A DNA stretch of 64,000 bases from Portulaca oleracea (Eukaryota; Streptophyta; Magnoliopsida; Caryophyllales; Portulacaceae): contig CM055871.1 of the NCBI GenBank assembly GCA_029582165.1, positions 1,991,501-2,055,500 of the forward strand. The letters are read 5' to 3'. The notes beneath the pieces were generated by a model that was not told the origin of the DNA, ran no database searches, and worked only from the letters and a program-made list of their open reading frames with translations. Made by a program: the position numbers and the translations under genes. Positions 11,070-23,670 of the stretch are shown one piece after another. The first letter of the stretch is position 1, and every line of letters starts with the position of its first letter.

Positions 11070-12165
11070 TGGAGCATTACTGTCGCATGGAGGGATGATG
11101 ATTAGCTTGAGTTGATAAATGGATTCAACAATAGACAAAAAGCTTGAACACCCAAAGGAAGGATATGACCTTGTGGCAAGGTATTCCACAACCCGAGGCC
11201 TAACACCCCACCAAGATTATCATAAAGGATAAACCACCAAATAATCTATAAAAGAATGACTTGAAACACCACCAAATTACTTGGATAAAGTAAACAAGAT
11301 TTTTGAGGAAGTTTGGGAAAAACCCTACAATGCATAAGCAAAGTAACAATAATCTGATAAGCTGTCAAAACAAGCTAAGGGGAGGAGTATTTATACTAAA
11401 AGGGGAAAAAATCAAAACATAGCGTTTTAAGCCGAAAATCTCGTGCAGGAAATGGCCCGTCGCGGGCGTCACAGAAGGGTCGCGGGTACGACCAGGCAGC
11501 AGCACAACAACAGCAACATCCGAATAGTAGGTCGTCGCGGGCGCTACCAAGCGCTAGAACAGAAGGCCGAGCTCTCTGGAGCGGGCGCTGGCATCGGTCG
11601 GCTAGACGCTGGCAGCAGCCAAACCTTCACGGGCGCTACACCCTTTTCTCGGACGGTAGCAGGCGCGACGCACTTGGTCGCGGGCGCGACCTTCTGGCAG
11701 TTTTTTCTGCCTACTTCAAACTTGCATAACTTTGTCATCTGGACTCCGTTTTAGGCCAATAAGGTATCAATAGAAAGCTCTCGGTGTTTACTTTAAGATT
11801 CCAAAATATGAGATTCATCGGAGTTGTATTGAAGGAGTTATGGTAAAAAAAGTGAAGACACGTCTAATTCCTCAACCCACGTTGACCCCTTTGCGCTTAT
11901 TTTTACCGAAGGACTTCGAACCCTTTCAAAGGCCCGAAGTAGGTCCTGATAGGACTTGTAGCTCCGCTCCCACGTTCCTGGGTCCCACTTGAAGTGGATA
12001 CCACACCCAACGGTGACCCGAATACGCCTCCAGGGTCCCAAGTCCACCTTAAAGTGTACTCCACACCTGACCTTGAAGTCGTTTTCATCGTTTTTCATGG
12101 AGGGGGTGCGGAAAGACTTGGAGACCATGGATTTCGAGGCTCGAGCCCTAGTCCGGCACGGTCCA
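11070..12165 (-). repeat. 5' LTR of the LARD-like element
   Basis: About 1096 bases, TGGAGC to GTCCA on the plus strand. A CG-rich segment at about 11450-11700 contains GTCGCGGGCG repeatedly and a near-perfect palindrome GGTCGCGGGCGCGACC at about 11677-11692. The plus-strand frames seen here are chance readings of the LTR. Confidence 0.88.
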
Positions 12166-12743
12166 CGGTCAATGGAGATGAAAAGGTTCATTTATCTCCC
12201 TTTTGTGGGATTTTATTCAAGTCAATATCCATGTGTAATCTTCAGAAATTTAAGAATTGATTTATGAGAAAGAGAATGATAATAATAGTGGTTGGCCAAG
12301 TGCATGATGTTTTATAAGTCTTCAAAAGGGTACTGGACAAGATAGGTTTGGTGTAGGGTTTTTATTTGGACGCAGATGTGTGTGATGTAGGATATTGAGT
12401 TTAGCGACAAATCATCCCCAGGGCGCCAGAAAGGTATTTAAGACTCCATCCACACACACTAAATCAATGTTATTTCCAATTCTTCAATTATATGCTAATT
12501 CTATAAGATATACAAGATAATAAATTTTATATGTTATTTCCAATTTTACAATTATGAAGATAATTATAAAATATTTATTAGGTAATGATAGATTTGTTTA
12601 GATTTAATTAGATGATAAGTATATTATATTGAAAAGATAATCTTTTTATGATATATACATAGGATTTATATAATAAAAAAGTGGATATGATTCCCCCTTA
12701 ACCATCGCCCCCAGGGCGACACTTAGCAAAACCGATTAACTTA

Positions 12744-13590
12744 TTCAATAAAATAATCACATATTTCAAAAAAGTAACATAAACACAAATGCACTTAAAT
12801 AATGAAATTAGACTTTTCAGTTATCAGTCATTACATCCAATAATCCTCAACTTAATTCAATATTCAACAATTTAATTCAAATATTCCACAATTTAATTAA
12901 GTCATTACTATAGAAAACTCAAGCGTCACACTCAATCATCCACCACTATTTTCAATCGAGGCTCACCATCTGACAAAAAAAATAAATCTTGCATACATAT
13001 TGCAAACAGAAACATCACCTCAACCATGACATAAATATTTACAAACTGAAGCATCACCTCAACCATTATAGTTATTATCAAAATAAATAATGAAAAATGA
13101 ATAACATATAAAAAATTAAATAATTTCAACGTACATGCATCCTCACACACAATAATAATTCGTATTATTACTACTCCCTCCGTCCCAAATTAATTGACGC
13201 TTTGACAAAATTTTGACCGTTAATTACTCACAAATTACAATAAGTTACAATATGAAATTACTGTCATTAGAAAGATATTTTATTACTTCAATTTTTGTCA
13301 TGCATGTATCTGCTATTCTTTCACAATATTTCTTATCGTTTAAACTTAATTTTTAGAAAACTTTTTCTATTTGTTCATATGTATTATTATAAAGAAATTT
13401 AGTTGAATCATAAATATTTTCTTAAGAAAAATATCAATTGTATGATAAATTTTCTCAATAAGATTAATTTTTTTATTTTCATGTTTCATCGATGACTAAA
13501 CTCTGTCTTTATTTAATTCTTTTACTTATTAAGCGTTGTTTCTCAATACTTAAATTTAAAAATTAAAATATAAGAGTTACATATTATGGC
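12744..13590. other. AT-rich spacer with one Stowaway-like end
   Basis: No gene. At 13172 a TACTCCCTCCGTCCCAAAT sequence is the typical left end of a Stowaway-like MITE, but no matching right end was found, so it is truncated or interrupted. The minus frame 13150-12932 is not recognised. Confidence 0.45.
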
Positions 13591-13619
13591 CCACGCTGAT
13601 AAAGTACTCTGGCTCTGCC

Positions 13620-14640
13620 CCTGTGTCCGTCCAATACTCGTTGAGAAAGTAGAATTAAAAGTGTTAAAGCTATTAGATTCCGAACTCCTAAATTAAGATT
13701 GGCTTTGTCAAAGTTATATGATTCTTGTGACAATGATACAAAGTCAAAGAGTGAAGCTGAGTCTTTGTATGATGCAGTTAGAAGTTTTGAGTTTTTGCTT
13801 AGCATGGTTATTTGGTTATTTGTTGTGAATAAGGTAAGTAAGATTTTGCAATCTAAGTCTATGTCTATTGATGCCACTATAAAACAAATGGAAGGTATGA
13901 TGCCATATTTTGAAAAATTTAGGGATGGAGGTTTTACTTCTAGTATGAATATTGATAAAATTATTGCACTTGATATGGAAATTGAGCCATCCCTTCTAAC
14001 AAAGCGTCGTATTTTTAGAAAAAACAATTTGATGAAAATGGTTATGAGGATGAACAAAGTTCGTTACCTAAAGAATTATTCAGAATTGAGTACTTTTTGG
14101 ATGTTGTGGATATGACAATTGCTTCTTTGAAAAGCAAATTTGAGCAACTGAAAACCTTTGAAAACATTTTTGGATTTTTATTCGATTCAAACAAATTAAA
14201 GTCATTAGATGAAAAGGAACTGAGAGAATATTATACTAATTTTCAGTCTACTTTTTCTCATCGAGATTCATAAGATGTTAATTTAGATGATCTTTACTCA
14301 AAATTGAAAGTGTTGCAATATACTTTGCCAAATGAATTAATGTCAGCAATAAAATTTTTGAGTTTAATTAAATCTGCAGATTGTTACCCGAATACTTTAG
14401 TTGCTTATAGAATCTTTTTGACGGTCCCAGTGACTGTGGCATCAGTGGAAAAAAGTTTTTCGAAGTTAAAGCTCATCAAAACATACTTGAGGTCTTCAAT
14501 GTCACAAGAGCGATTGAATAGTCTGACTATTTTATCAATCGAGAAACATTTTTTTGGAAAATGTCGATGTTGATGTACTCATTAATGATTTTGCTTCTCA
14601 AAATGCTTGTAGAACACATCTTTTATGATATTTCTTGAGT
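13620..14640 (+). pseudogene. hAT-family transposase-like protein, C-terminal half, broken
   Basis: The plus strand reads LALSKLYDSCDND, then FRIEYFLDVVDMTI and SKFEQLKTFENIFGFL, and finally AYRIFLTVPVTVASVEK followed by SFSKLKLIKTYLRSSMSQER. The last block is the hAT dimerisation region of the plant proteins annotated as zinc-finger MYM-type 1-like or DUF4371 transposase-like. A frameshift occurs near 14030 and an in-frame TAA near 14271. The BED finger and most of the catalytic part are missing. It is a dead fragment, not a host gene. Confidence 0.75.
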
Positions 14641-14708
14641 TTTATGCTAAATGATATGGTGTAAGAGTTGTCTCTAGTTTATGTTTTAGAGATCTATAAT
14701 TATTGTAA

Positions 14709-15033
14709 GGGTTTTTGGACGTTAATATACTGAATTTTTGGGGTATTGGACAATAATACACTGAACTTTGATTTTAGACGATAATGCACTGTACTTTGGG
14801 GGTATTGGACAATAATGCACTCGGAACATTTCCGGTGGTGGCTGACTCGGTGGCGATCCTACGTGGTCGGCTTGCCACGTAGGATTGCCACCGAGTCAGC
14901 CACTGTCAAAATCTTTCTGGGTGCATTATTGTCCAACGCCCCCTAAAGCACAGTGCATTATTGTCCAATGTCAAAGTTCAGTGTATTATTGTCCAATACC
15001 CCAAAAGTTCAGTATATTAGCGTCCAAAATTCC
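14709..15033. mobile_element. Foldback MULE-like MITE B (325 bp, 9-bp TSD)
   Basis: The whole element is one imperfect palindrome. Termini are GGGTTTTTGGACGTTAATA and the complement of GGAATTTTGGACGCTAATA. It is flanked by TTATTGTAA at 14700-14708 and 15034-15042, a perfect 9-bp target duplication. Each arm holds several copies of a GGTATTGGACAATAATACAC-like unit about every 30 bp. The centre has an ACTCGGTGGC inverted repeat around ACGTGG. Confidence 0.9.
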
Positions 15034-15042
15034 TTATTGTAA

Positions 15043-16340
15043 TCTATACTTATCGTAAGTGTGAATACTTTGATGTTATATCTCTATTTATCATAATGAA
15101 AAACATTTTTTGATAGAATCATCGTCACATTGAATATTTGTTCTTTTTTTTAAAAATTTAATTGATGTTACGTGAATGCTCGAAAATATTTTTCAGATAA
15201 GATCGTGACTATTTTTTCATTTATGTAGACTCGACTTTGAAATTTTCTCTTGCGATATATTGTTGGGCATAGAAGAAAAATTTATGTTTTTGCAAGTATG
15301 CATTTTGACTAAACTCGTAGTGTCATTGTGTTAATATGTAGATGTTAATGCATTTTTCAAAAGGACCGCAATTTACAAATTGATTACATGTAGCTCGAGG
15401 CTCCAAAAATGTAGGGACCGGGCCTAGCTAGAGGGAATAACCCTCTCTCATTTTCCCTGAAATGTTCCATTTGCCCATAAGTGTTCATGGACATCAAGTC
15501 TAAATTTTTTTTAACAACTTATATGACATGGGAAATACTACCTCCATTTTTTTTAATATGACTTTTTAACTAACTTTTCTTGTTTCATATTATCTGTCAC
15601 TTTACAATTTCAATGGTATATTAAGTACGTCTTTTCTTATTTTACCATAATATTCATTGAATAAAGCACCAAAAGTTAATGATATTTATGTAATTTTCTT
15701 ATTAACTGTCGCATGATTTTCTGTAATGTTGGTTTTCCCCCACCACTTCCAAAAGACACTTAAAAAAGAATGGATGGAGTAAAATACATTTTTTGTACGG
15801 ACCATGATACACATCTTGCCTCAAGATGGTTAATAACCATCTTGAATTATCTACATTTCATATTTTGTTAACTTTTAATGATATTTTCTCCAATAATAGT
15901 GTATATTTATCAACTACAAGAGAATAATACTTATTTGCTAGGTCAAAAAAATATTAATTTTATCAATCATAATAAAAAATGCATATTTTATGCATAGTTT
16001 TATATTTATGAAAAAGTATAAATAAATAAATATTTTTATATTGTTTATAGGTTATAATAACCTTCAAAGTAATGAAATATACCTTTATAATAATTTAAAT
16101 ATACTTATATTTAATTTTATGAGTGATTTGAGTGAGATATAAAATGGTTAAGAAATATCTTGGAGCAAGATGTTTATCATTTAGGTTGAGGACCCTTAAA
16201 AGAATCTAAAAAATGAGTAAAAACGTCTATTCTTAATTTCTTATCCAGCAGCAGTCCAATTACTGAGACATGCATATTTCAGATATTTTCATTTTATTTT
16301 CTTTTAATAATATGTGAGCTTGAATTTCAATGAGTGAATT
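15043..16340. other. AT-rich spacer upstream of the PPR gene
   Basis: No gene seen. It contains one Stowaway-like MITE (listed separately) and otherwise unremarkable AT-rich sequence. Confidence 0.5.
15538..15779. mobile_element. Stowaway-like MITE, diverged
   Basis: Left end CTACCTCCATTTTTTTTAA and right end complement of CTCCATCCATTCTTTTTTA, with TA on both sides (15536-15537 and 15780-15781). About 242 bp, no coding capacity. This fits Tc1/mariner-derived Stowaway elements, although the ends have several mismatches. Confidence 0.55.
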
Positions 16341-16344
16341 AAAT

Positions 16345-16379
<35 letters not shown>

Positions 16380-17213
16380 CTTGAAAACGCACAACAACGA
16401 AGCTCACACAGAGAACAATCAACAGTCCTCAACTTGAGGTTGGGGATGATGATTGTTTCTTCCAAACAAACTCCTCCCCTCCATGGAAACAACCTTCTTC
16501 TTCCTTCCACAACTCATCTTCGACCTCCCTTCCCTCACTGCTCCTGCATCACTCCCGCCAATTCTAAACATATGCTTCATCTCTCTGTATATCTCTCTCT
16601 CTCCCTCTCAATTCAAATTCCACTTTTTGCTAGTTTGCAATATTTGTGGTTATTGGTAATGCAGATTGTGCTAGAACATAGAATTCCCAGAATATGATTG
16701 TTTCAATTTTGCAATTAGTTCACTTCGACTGTAGCTACCTCTGAATTTGATTTCTTTGTTTCTAGAGTTACTGCTTCAACGTTCCCTGTCAATTTTGTTT
16801 GCCTTCGAAACTGTATTTTTACTCTGGGATTTCAAATGGGCCTTTTATTTGATGTATATCTCATGTTCAGTAGTTTTGTTGGTTATTTGCTGAGTTTTGC
16901 CATTTTTACTTTTTGGTTTTCACGTTGTTTGTTTGCTAACAGGTTGGCGTATCGGGCAACATGCTCAATGTAATGGATACTGTCAAAATGGGTCAAGTAG
17001 TACGATTCAAGAGTGTAAGAACGAAGAAAAAAAGCCTCCTTGTGTATGTAAAATTTGTTGATTGTATTGATTATTCTGGGCCTTTTCTTTTCCTTTAATT
17101 TTAGCTGAAGAAAGTTGGTTTGCTGTCTTTTCAGAGCAGAAGTTAATGGTTGCTGTGAAACTACATCGGTGAGGGTATGCAGTTCGTCAAAGCATGGTGT
17201 GGCATTTAGAGAA
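16341..17213 (+). promoter_or_regulatory. Probable 5' leader and leader introns of the PGR3-like gene
   Basis: A (CT)n run at 16348-16377 sits where the transcript probably starts, as is common in plant 5' leaders. A plus frame from an ATG at 16446 reads a serine-, threonine- and proline-rich sequence, but at its donor-like sites (about 16587 and 16658) it ends in phase 0. The acceptor-like TTTTCAG at 17128-17134 enters the PPR frame in phase 2, so I could not join it as a coding exon. I read the region as leader exons and introns. Confidence 0.4.
16348..16377 (+). repeat. (CT)n microsatellite in probable leader
   Basis: A pure CT run upstream of the PPR gene, a common feature of plant core promoters and 5' leaders. 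Confidence 0.85.
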
Positions 17214-20200
17214 ATGAATACTCAAAATACTACGTTCTGCACCGATGGGCTTGTGACCCATTGGAGGAAACATCGGCGCAAACCAGTTAAATTTTGCGGG
17301 CATTTGATGGCGAGTTCAAATGATGTGTTAATTGTCAAGGGGAAGCGAAGGATAGGCGAATCAGAAAAGGTCATGGAGGCTTTGCAAGCATTTTCGGACC
17401 CCAACTTAGCTTTTGATTACTTCAAGTCTGTCTCTAAAGTTCCCAATGTCGTGCATACAACTGAAAGTTGTAACTACATGCTTGAGACAATGAGGGTGCA
17501 GAACCGGCTGGAGGAGATGGCCTTTGTGTTTGACTTTATGCAGAAACAGATAATTAATAGGAATTTAGCCACTTATTTGACAATTTTTAAGGCGCTCAAT
17601 GTCAGAGGTGGGATAAGGCAGGCTCCATTGGCTCTTGATGAGATGAGGTCAGCTGGATTCGTTCTAAATGCGTATTCATATAATGGGTTGATTCATTTGC
17701 TTCTTCAGTCAGGGTGCAGTAGGGAGGCTATGAACGTGTACAGAAGAATGATTCGAGAAGGAAATAAGCCTAGTTTGAAGACATATTCCGCTCTAATGGT
17801 TGCGGTGGGGAAAAGGAGGGACACTGAAACTGTAATGGGATTGCTGAAAGAGATGGAAAGTTTGGGACTGAGGCCTAATGTTTACACATTCACTATATGC
17901 ATTAGAGTACTTGGTAGGGCTGGAAGAGTAGATGAGGCTTTTGGAATTTTGAAAAGAATGGATGATGAGGGATGCGGACCCGATGTGGTTACGTATACGG
18001 TTCTCATTGACTCTCTTTGTGTTGCTGGAAAGCTAGATGATGCTAAGAAGTTATTTCTAAAGATGAAGGGTAGCAGTCAGAAGCCTGATCGAGTAACTTA
18101 CATCACATTGATGGACAAGTTTAGTGACTGTGGAGACTTGGATAGCGTGCATGAACTTTGGAGTGAGATGGAAGCTGATGGCTATGCTGCTGATGTGGTT
18201 ACTTTCACCATTCTTTTAAATACTTTATGCAAATCGGGAAAGATTGAGGATGCATTTGCTCTACTAGATAGCATGAGGGAACAAGGGATTGTGGCAAACC
18301 TTCATACTTACAACACACTGATTGGTGGCCTCTTGAGAGCAAATCGGCTGGAGGAAGCGCTGTGTCTCTTAGAGAGCTTGGGCTCTTTTGGGATCGAAGC
18401 TAATGCGTACACCTATATTCTGTTTATAGACTATTATGGGAAATCAGGATCATCAAACACAGCTGTAGAGATGTTTGAGAGAATGAAAACTAAGGGAATC
18501 GTTCCTGATGTTGTTGCTTGTAATGCTTTCTTGTATAGCCTTGCAGAAACTGGGAGGCTGAAGGAGGCCAAAGATGTTTTTAATGGACTGAAAAAAAGTG
18601 GAATTGCTCCAGACTCTATAACCTATAACATGATGATGAAGTGCTATAGTAAGGTTGGTAGAGTGGATGAGGCTGTTGAGTTGTTGGGTGAAATGATAGA
18701 AAATGGATTGGATCCTGATGTGATTCTTATTAATTCTTTGATTGATACACTTTATAAGGCTGGTCGTGTAGATGAAGCATGGGAAATGTATAGGAAACTG
18801 GAGGATATGAAGCTTGCTCCCACTGTCGTGACTTATAATACCTTGCTAGCTGGATTGGGGAAAGAAGGTAGGGTTAGTGAGGCTGTCGAACTATTCACAA
18901 CCATGATAAAAAGGGGGTGTCACCCTAATACTGTTACGTATAATACGCTGGTAGATTTCCTGTGCAAAAGTGACGAGGTCGATTTGGCCATCAAGATGTT
19001 TTCTGAGATGAGTCTCATGAATTGCTTTCCAGATGTAGTTACATACAATTCTCTCATTCATGGTTTAACTAAAGAGAACAAAGTGGATGATGCATTTCTG
19101 ATGTTCTTCCTGATGCAGAAGGCGTTTTCTCCAGATCGTGTAACAATTTGTACTCTTATTCCTGGTATGGTGAAGAACTCAAGGGTTAAGGATGCTTTGA
19201 AGATTATTGAGATCTTTGTGTTCCGTGTTCAACATCATGTGGAGCCATCTTTTTGGGAAGAGCTCATGAGTGGGATTCTTGTTGAGAGTGATCTTGAAAA
19301 ATCAGTGGCATTTGCTGAATCCTTGATTTCTACTGAGGTTTGCTGCAACGCCTCTGTTTTTGTACCCCTATTCAAGGTTTTGTCCAAACACAAGAGGGCA
19401 CTAGAAGCATATAACTTGTTTGTAAAGAGTCGAAATTACATAAGACAGGCCAAAGTGGAAGTTTATAATATTTTGATTGGAGGGCTACTAGATGTTGGTC
19501 TCTCAGAAATGGCATGGAATCTCTTTGAGGAAATGAAAAATTCTGGATGCGCCCCAGATGTGTCTACTTACAATTTCTTGCTTGGTGCCCTGGGGAAGTC
19601 TAGAAAGGTTCATGATCTTCTTTATCTTTATGAAGAGATGCAGGCGCGAGGTTGTATTCCGAGCACAATCACTCACAATATTGTCATATCAGGCCTAGTG
19701 AAATCTGATAATGTAGACAAAGCTGTTGATTTGTATTACAATCTTGTGAGTGGAGATTTTGTACCCACACCTCGTACATATGGCCCTTTGATAGATGGTC
19801 TGTCAAAATCAGGAAGGCTTGAGGAAGCAATGAAGTTCTTTGAGGAAATGAGTGATTATGGGTGCCAACCGAATTGTGCTATTTACAATATTCTTATTAA
19901 TGGCTTTGGCAAATCTGGAGATTTAGAAACTGCATGTCATTTGTTGCAAAGGATGATTAAAGAAGGGATTATACCAGACATGAAATCATATTCTGTTCTT
20001 ATTGACTCCCTTTTGATGGTGGGTAAAGTGGATGAAGCTTGGGATTACTTTAAGGAAGTAAAAATACAAGGATTTGATCCTGATTTGTTATGTTACAACC
20101 TCATGATCAATGGCCTTGGGAGACATGGAAGGATTCATGACGCTGTCTCTCTCTTTGATGAGATGCAGACGAGAGGGATTTGCCCTGACCTATATTCTTA

Positions 20201-20435
20201 TAATTGCTTAATTCTCCATTTTGGGACGTATGGAATGGTAGAGGAAGCACAAAAACTGTATGAAGAGTTGTTGGTGAAAGGCTTTGAGCCTAATACTTTT
20301 ACATACAATGCTCTTATTCGAGGGTATGGTTTGTCAGGGGATCCCGACCATGCTTATGCCATCTATCAGAGGATGATGGTTATTGGGTGTAATCCCAACC
20401 CTGGAACATTTGCTCAGCTTCCTAATCAGTCTTGA
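17214..20435 (+). CDS. PGR3: PGR3-like chloroplast pentatricopeptide repeat protein
   Basis: One intronless frame encodes about 1073 residues from the first in-frame ATG (17214). The frame is open back to 17107 without an ATG, and an acceptor-like site at 17134 means an upstream exon could supply another start. It consists almost entirely of P-class PPR repeats of about 35 residues (examples [50 protein letters not shown]) with no E or DYW extension. It matches Arabidopsis PROTON GRADIENT REGULATION 3 (1112 residues) along its whole length, including [17 protein letters not shown] and [23 protein letters not shown]3 binds plastid RNA, stabilises petL-operon transcripts and promotes translation of petL and ndh mRNAs, and is needed for cytochrome b6f and the NDH complex. 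The basic N-terminus ([15 protein letters not shown]) fits a transit peptide. No stops or gaps are seen; it should be functional. Confidence 0.93.
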   Translation: MNTQNTTFCTDGLVTHWRKHRRKPVKFCGHLMASSNDVLIVKGKRRIGESEKVMEALQAFSDPNLAFDYFKSVSKVPNVVHTTESCNYMLETMRVQNRLEEMAFVFDFMQKQIINRNLATYLTIFKALNVRGGIRQAPLALDEMRSAGFVLNAYSYNGLIHLLLQSGCSREAMNVYRRMIREGNKPSLKTYSALMVAVGKRRDTETVMGLLKEMESLGLRPNVYTFTICIRVLGRAGRVDEAFGILKRMDDEGCGPDVVTYTVLIDSLCVAGKLDDAKKLFLKMKGSSQKPDRVTYITLMDKFSDCGDLDSVHELWSEMEADGYAADVVTFTILLNTLCKSGKIEDAFALLDSMREQGIVANLHTYNTLIGGLLRANRLEEALCLLESLGSFGIEANAYTYILFIDYYGKSGSSNTAVEMFERMKTKGIVPDVVACNAFLYSLAETGRLKEAKDVFNGLKKSGIAPDSITYNMMMKCYSKVGRVDEAVELLGEMIENGLDPDVILINSLIDTLYKAGRVDEAWEMYRKLEDMKLAPTVVTYNTLLAGLGKEGRVSEAVELFTTMIKRGCHPNTVTYNTLVDFLCKSDEVDLAIKMFSEMSLMNCFPDVVTYNSLIHGLTKENKVDDAFLMFFLMQKAFSPDRVTICTLIPGMVKNSRVKDALKIIEIFVFRVQHHVEPSFWEELMSGILVESDLEKSVAFAESLISTEVCCNASVFVPLFKVLSKHKRALEAYNLFVKSRNYIRQAKVEVYNILIGGLLDVGLSEMAWNLFEEMKNSGCAPDVSTYNFLLGALGKSRKVHDLLYLYEEMQARGCIPSTITHNIVISGLVKSDNVDKAVDLYYNLVSGDFVPTPRTYGPLIDGLSKSGRLEEAMKFFEEMSDYGCQPNCAIYNILINGFGKSGDLETACHLLQRMIKEGIIPDMKSYSVLIDSLLMVGKVDEAWDYFKEVKIQGFDPDLLCYNLMINGLGRHGRIHDAVSLFDEMQTRGICPDLYSYNCLILHFGTYGMVEEAQKLYEELLVKGFEPNTFTYNALIRGYGLSGDPDHAYAIYQRMMVIGCNPNPGTFAQLPNQS

Positions 20436-23400
20436 TTATTCGAGGGTGTAATTTGTCAGGGTGCGGTTAATGCTGAGCGGCCGACAAATTCCTTGGCTGA
20501 CATTACCATGGGATTTGATTGGTAGTTATCAAGCCAGAGCATATTGCATATACCTGGCTACTGGCAAAACATAGCAAAGTCTAATTATTTGGGTGTTGTA
20601 GAAAGGTGGTTTTTTTCTTTCTATATAAGCCTTGTCCGTGTTGAAGAGACTTTGCATTGTATCTTCCATGATGTGCTTTTTCCCTTCCCATTTTGTCTAT
20701 ACGTTTTGCACATAGTTTTGAAACTGATAATTGTAATTTGTTATTTATGATTCAAAGCAGTCATGACGCTCACAGAATATAGCTGCCTTCTTTCTCACTT
20801 TTTTTTTTTAAAATGCTTAAACCTTTGCTGGTTAATAGTTTTTCATCCATTGTGCACTTTTACCTATGTATTGACTTTCTATGCGTATTATTATTGTCAG
20901 TATCCATCTTTTTCTGGAAATTTCAAGAGAGTTTTTAGCTTATTACGAGTTCGTGGCTGTTTCTGGGAAACTTTCTCTGATATGACAGAGCTTAAGCAAT
21001 CATGTAAGTTCTAACAAGCTTTTAACTTTTAAGTATGGCCTGTAGCAAAGAATGTTGGTGGAAAGATGAAGTATCCCAGGCTACTCCGCATTCCCTTCTT
21101 CATTTAGGTATAATAGCTTGCCGTTGGAATGGTACATGTGATTAATGATTAGCTTATCTGCTTACTTCAGAAATCAGTACAAAAGGTGCAACATATTGGT
21201 GAATGTCAGAAACTTTCAATAACAAGTAGCTTTTGCTGGTCTAAATCTTCTTTTTCTTAGTAGCCATCTGGCTTATGTGTAGGTTGCTGAAGTACAAGAA
21301 CAATACAATTACAGCAACTTTTTGTTTGCTTGGATAGTTCTCAGTTCTCATGCAGCACAAGTCGAGAATGAGCTAGAGAATTCTGTCAGCATTTTCAATC
21401 CTCTCATGATCCAGTTGCTTGTCAGTAGTGGCTCAGATAAATGAGGCAGGTAACTTCATTGCTTTGGAGGTACTTTTCCAGAAAGCTTCAAAGTAGTGCG
21501 TGCCATTACGGAATGCCACAAAGTAGTGCATTTTCAATCTTTTTTGTGTGTGTGTGTGTGTTGGGGGGGGGGGGGGGTCTTGAAAGACAAAAACACATAT
21601 GGTGAGATGGAGATGGCCATTTTTTTTGAAGTTTGCTGTCCAATTAAAGGAAAAAAAAGCCTTCATTTCTTTTTCCATTTTTCTTTTACATGTTTGGGTT
21701 GAAGGGGAGTGCTCATGAAAGAAAAAGAACATATGAGAAAGGGGACAATTGCACGAAAAAGAACATATGAGGCTAGGTCTCTTTGGGATTTAGCCTTTGG
21801 GTGCTCGGGTGTTGCTTGGGTCGTTTCCTATTCAGTTAGAAGTCATCTTTTTGCTTGGGAGGGGGTCTTTGGCTGGAAACCAAAGAAGAAGATAGTCATG
21901 GTTATCTCACATGTGATCTTTTTGCTTGGGGGAGGGGGTTTTGTGGGAGTTGAAACTCCTCTTCAGTGCTTGAAAGGTAAATTTATCAAGTTTCTCTTCT
22001 TTTGGGTTAAGGGGAAGTTTAGTTCTTCCACTTTTGATGTAGTAGATTTTGTGGATAGCCTATATTTTGGCCCTTCATAATTTTGTAGATGATTCCTAAA
22101 CATTTGATCTTTCCTGTTAATACTATATCTTTTTTTCTATTAAAAACCTTTTTTTTTTGAGGGGGGGGGGGTGAGCTACACCATAGCTTGTCAAATAACT
22201 AGCCTCTTAAATGATACCATAAATATATATGGTAAATAGGCAACACATACGTAAAAAAAGTGATAAGAAACTAATGCCTATTGTTTTACATAATTGCTGC
22301 TGCTACTGTGCCTCGTGATATGCCTAAAATGTGAAGAATGTCTTGGTTTCTACAGTGCATTAGACATGTGGCTTAAGCTTGTACAACAATTGGACGGCTG
22401 GGTAGGTAGTTTGTTCTCTTTTTACTAGTTGAAAGTCTTTGACCGAGAGAAAATAAACGAGCTGTTTGCATTCTCCATCATGTGTTTGGAAAGATGACAT
22501 GCAATTCTTTTGATATATTACAAATGTTAGTTGTTTTGTTTCTACCTATCTTTGTCACTTTAGAAAATTTGATATACTGCATGGCTCATGAAGTTTATTT
22601 ACTTTGAACTCGAGCTCTATAGAAAGCAAAATATGAAAATGAAGTCTGTAACGGCCTATCTAGTATTTCTCTGAATGGTGCCATATCCGTATGCAAAAAT
22701 GAAGTCCCTTAGTAGATATCGTTGACAGAATGCATGATGCCGGGGAGCTCCAAAATTACGACTGACAGTTGGCCAGCGAGAACCCCCTAACATGATCCTC
22801 AGAGAAGATGTCTTCAAGGATAAAGATGGGGAGAAAAACATTCTCTTTCTGCAGCTCTTGTTCCTGTCAATAAGGTACTTGATCAAACATCTTATGTGCT
22901 TAGGGTTACATTTGTGAACATTAACGTGAAACCTGTTTGTTAGAAAGGAATAAAAGCAGATAAATATGATTGGGAATGTCATCCTCCAGCAAATATCTGT
23001 AATTCCACAACTCTGGCAAGGGACGAAGGATAATGATTAAATTCTGGAAGTGCATGTGATAATGATGTAGAACTAAGGGAATTCTCACACAAAGGAATTC
23101 ACTCAATTCAATTCAATAATACACGAGGGATTTATATAGCTAATAATCCTAACACAATAAGGAAACTATAATATACTATAAAATGAAAACACTAACCTAA
23201 TATTATCCTACTACCTTAGGAAACTAAATATCAGTAAATATATTACTAAATCTCCTTATTTAGCTAAAATATTGCTAAAAGTACCTGCAAAAATATAATA
23301 TTAAAATACAAAAGCTCTCTTAATATATGAAAAGATGTTTAAATCTTAACCCATCCTCTATTCTTATCTTGCATCAGATTGACTGGATTGCCTTCTGCTG

Positions 23401-23670
23401 CATGTAAGAGATGGAATCATAATTACCCATATGAATAGCCTTGAGAGATAATCATTATTGAATCGATGAGCTCATCCACTCTGACACTTGCTATAGTTAT
23501 CTATATGTCCCTGGTGCCTAACTTCAGGATTTCATGTGTATCCACTGTTTGAATTAGGGGTTGCTTATGAATGATGATTGATCTTTGGGCTTTTGCTTTA
23601 CCAATATCTAATCTATCCCTGGATCTGGTTCTCTTGCTTGAGGGATCACATTCTTAATGAGTGCAATATT
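20436..23670. other. Downstream of PGR3: 3' UTR and spacer
   Basis: The first few hundred bases are probably 3' UTR. I find no recognisable gene. There is a (GT)n-(G)n tract at 21546-21577 and another G run near 22161. Around 23085-23300 the sequence resembles a copia-type LTR fragment (minus-strand TATA in TAGCTATATAAATCCC). Short frames here are low-complexity or unrecognised. Confidence 0.45.

Larger units (their letters stand above)
8366..12165 (-). mobile_element. Gag-only LTR retroelement (LARD-like), nested in MULE F
   Basis: Two direct repeats, 8366-9495 and 11070-12165, bound about 1.57 kb. Each begins TGGA and ends GTCCA. They differ at about 7 of the first 118 aligned bases by eye. 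The primer-binding site TGGTATCAGAGC (complement of initiator tRNA-Met) is on the minus strand at 11056-11067, two bases inside the right LTR. A polypurine tract abuts the left LTR. The element therefore reads on the minus strand. Flanking 5-mers are CGATC (8361-8365) and CGGTC (12166-12170), a probable TSD with one change. There is a gag zinc knuckle but no protease, integrase or reverse transcriptase, so it would depend on another element. Confidence 0.88.
7961..12734. mobile_element. MULE-like element F, split by a nested LTR element
   Basis: Inverted termini CGGTTTTTCTAAACGTC (left) and the complement of CGGTTTTGCTAAGTGTC (right) continue as near-identical inverted repeats for about 165 bases (7961-8125 and 12575-12734, including CCCTGGGGGCGATGG). 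Flanking 9-mers are ATTAATTTA at 7952-7960 and ATTAACTTA at 12735-12743, a one-mismatch 9-bp target duplication. Without the nested LTR element (8366-12165) the element is about 970 bp. Its non-TIR interior (8130-8365) has a TC-rich leader-like segment that could be captured gene sequence. No transposase is present. Confidence 0.8.

Noticed and set aside
16446..16697. Upstream coding exon of the PPR gene
   Set aside because: Transit-peptide-like composition, but donors are in phase 0 and the acceptor at 17134 needs phase 2, so I kept it as leader.
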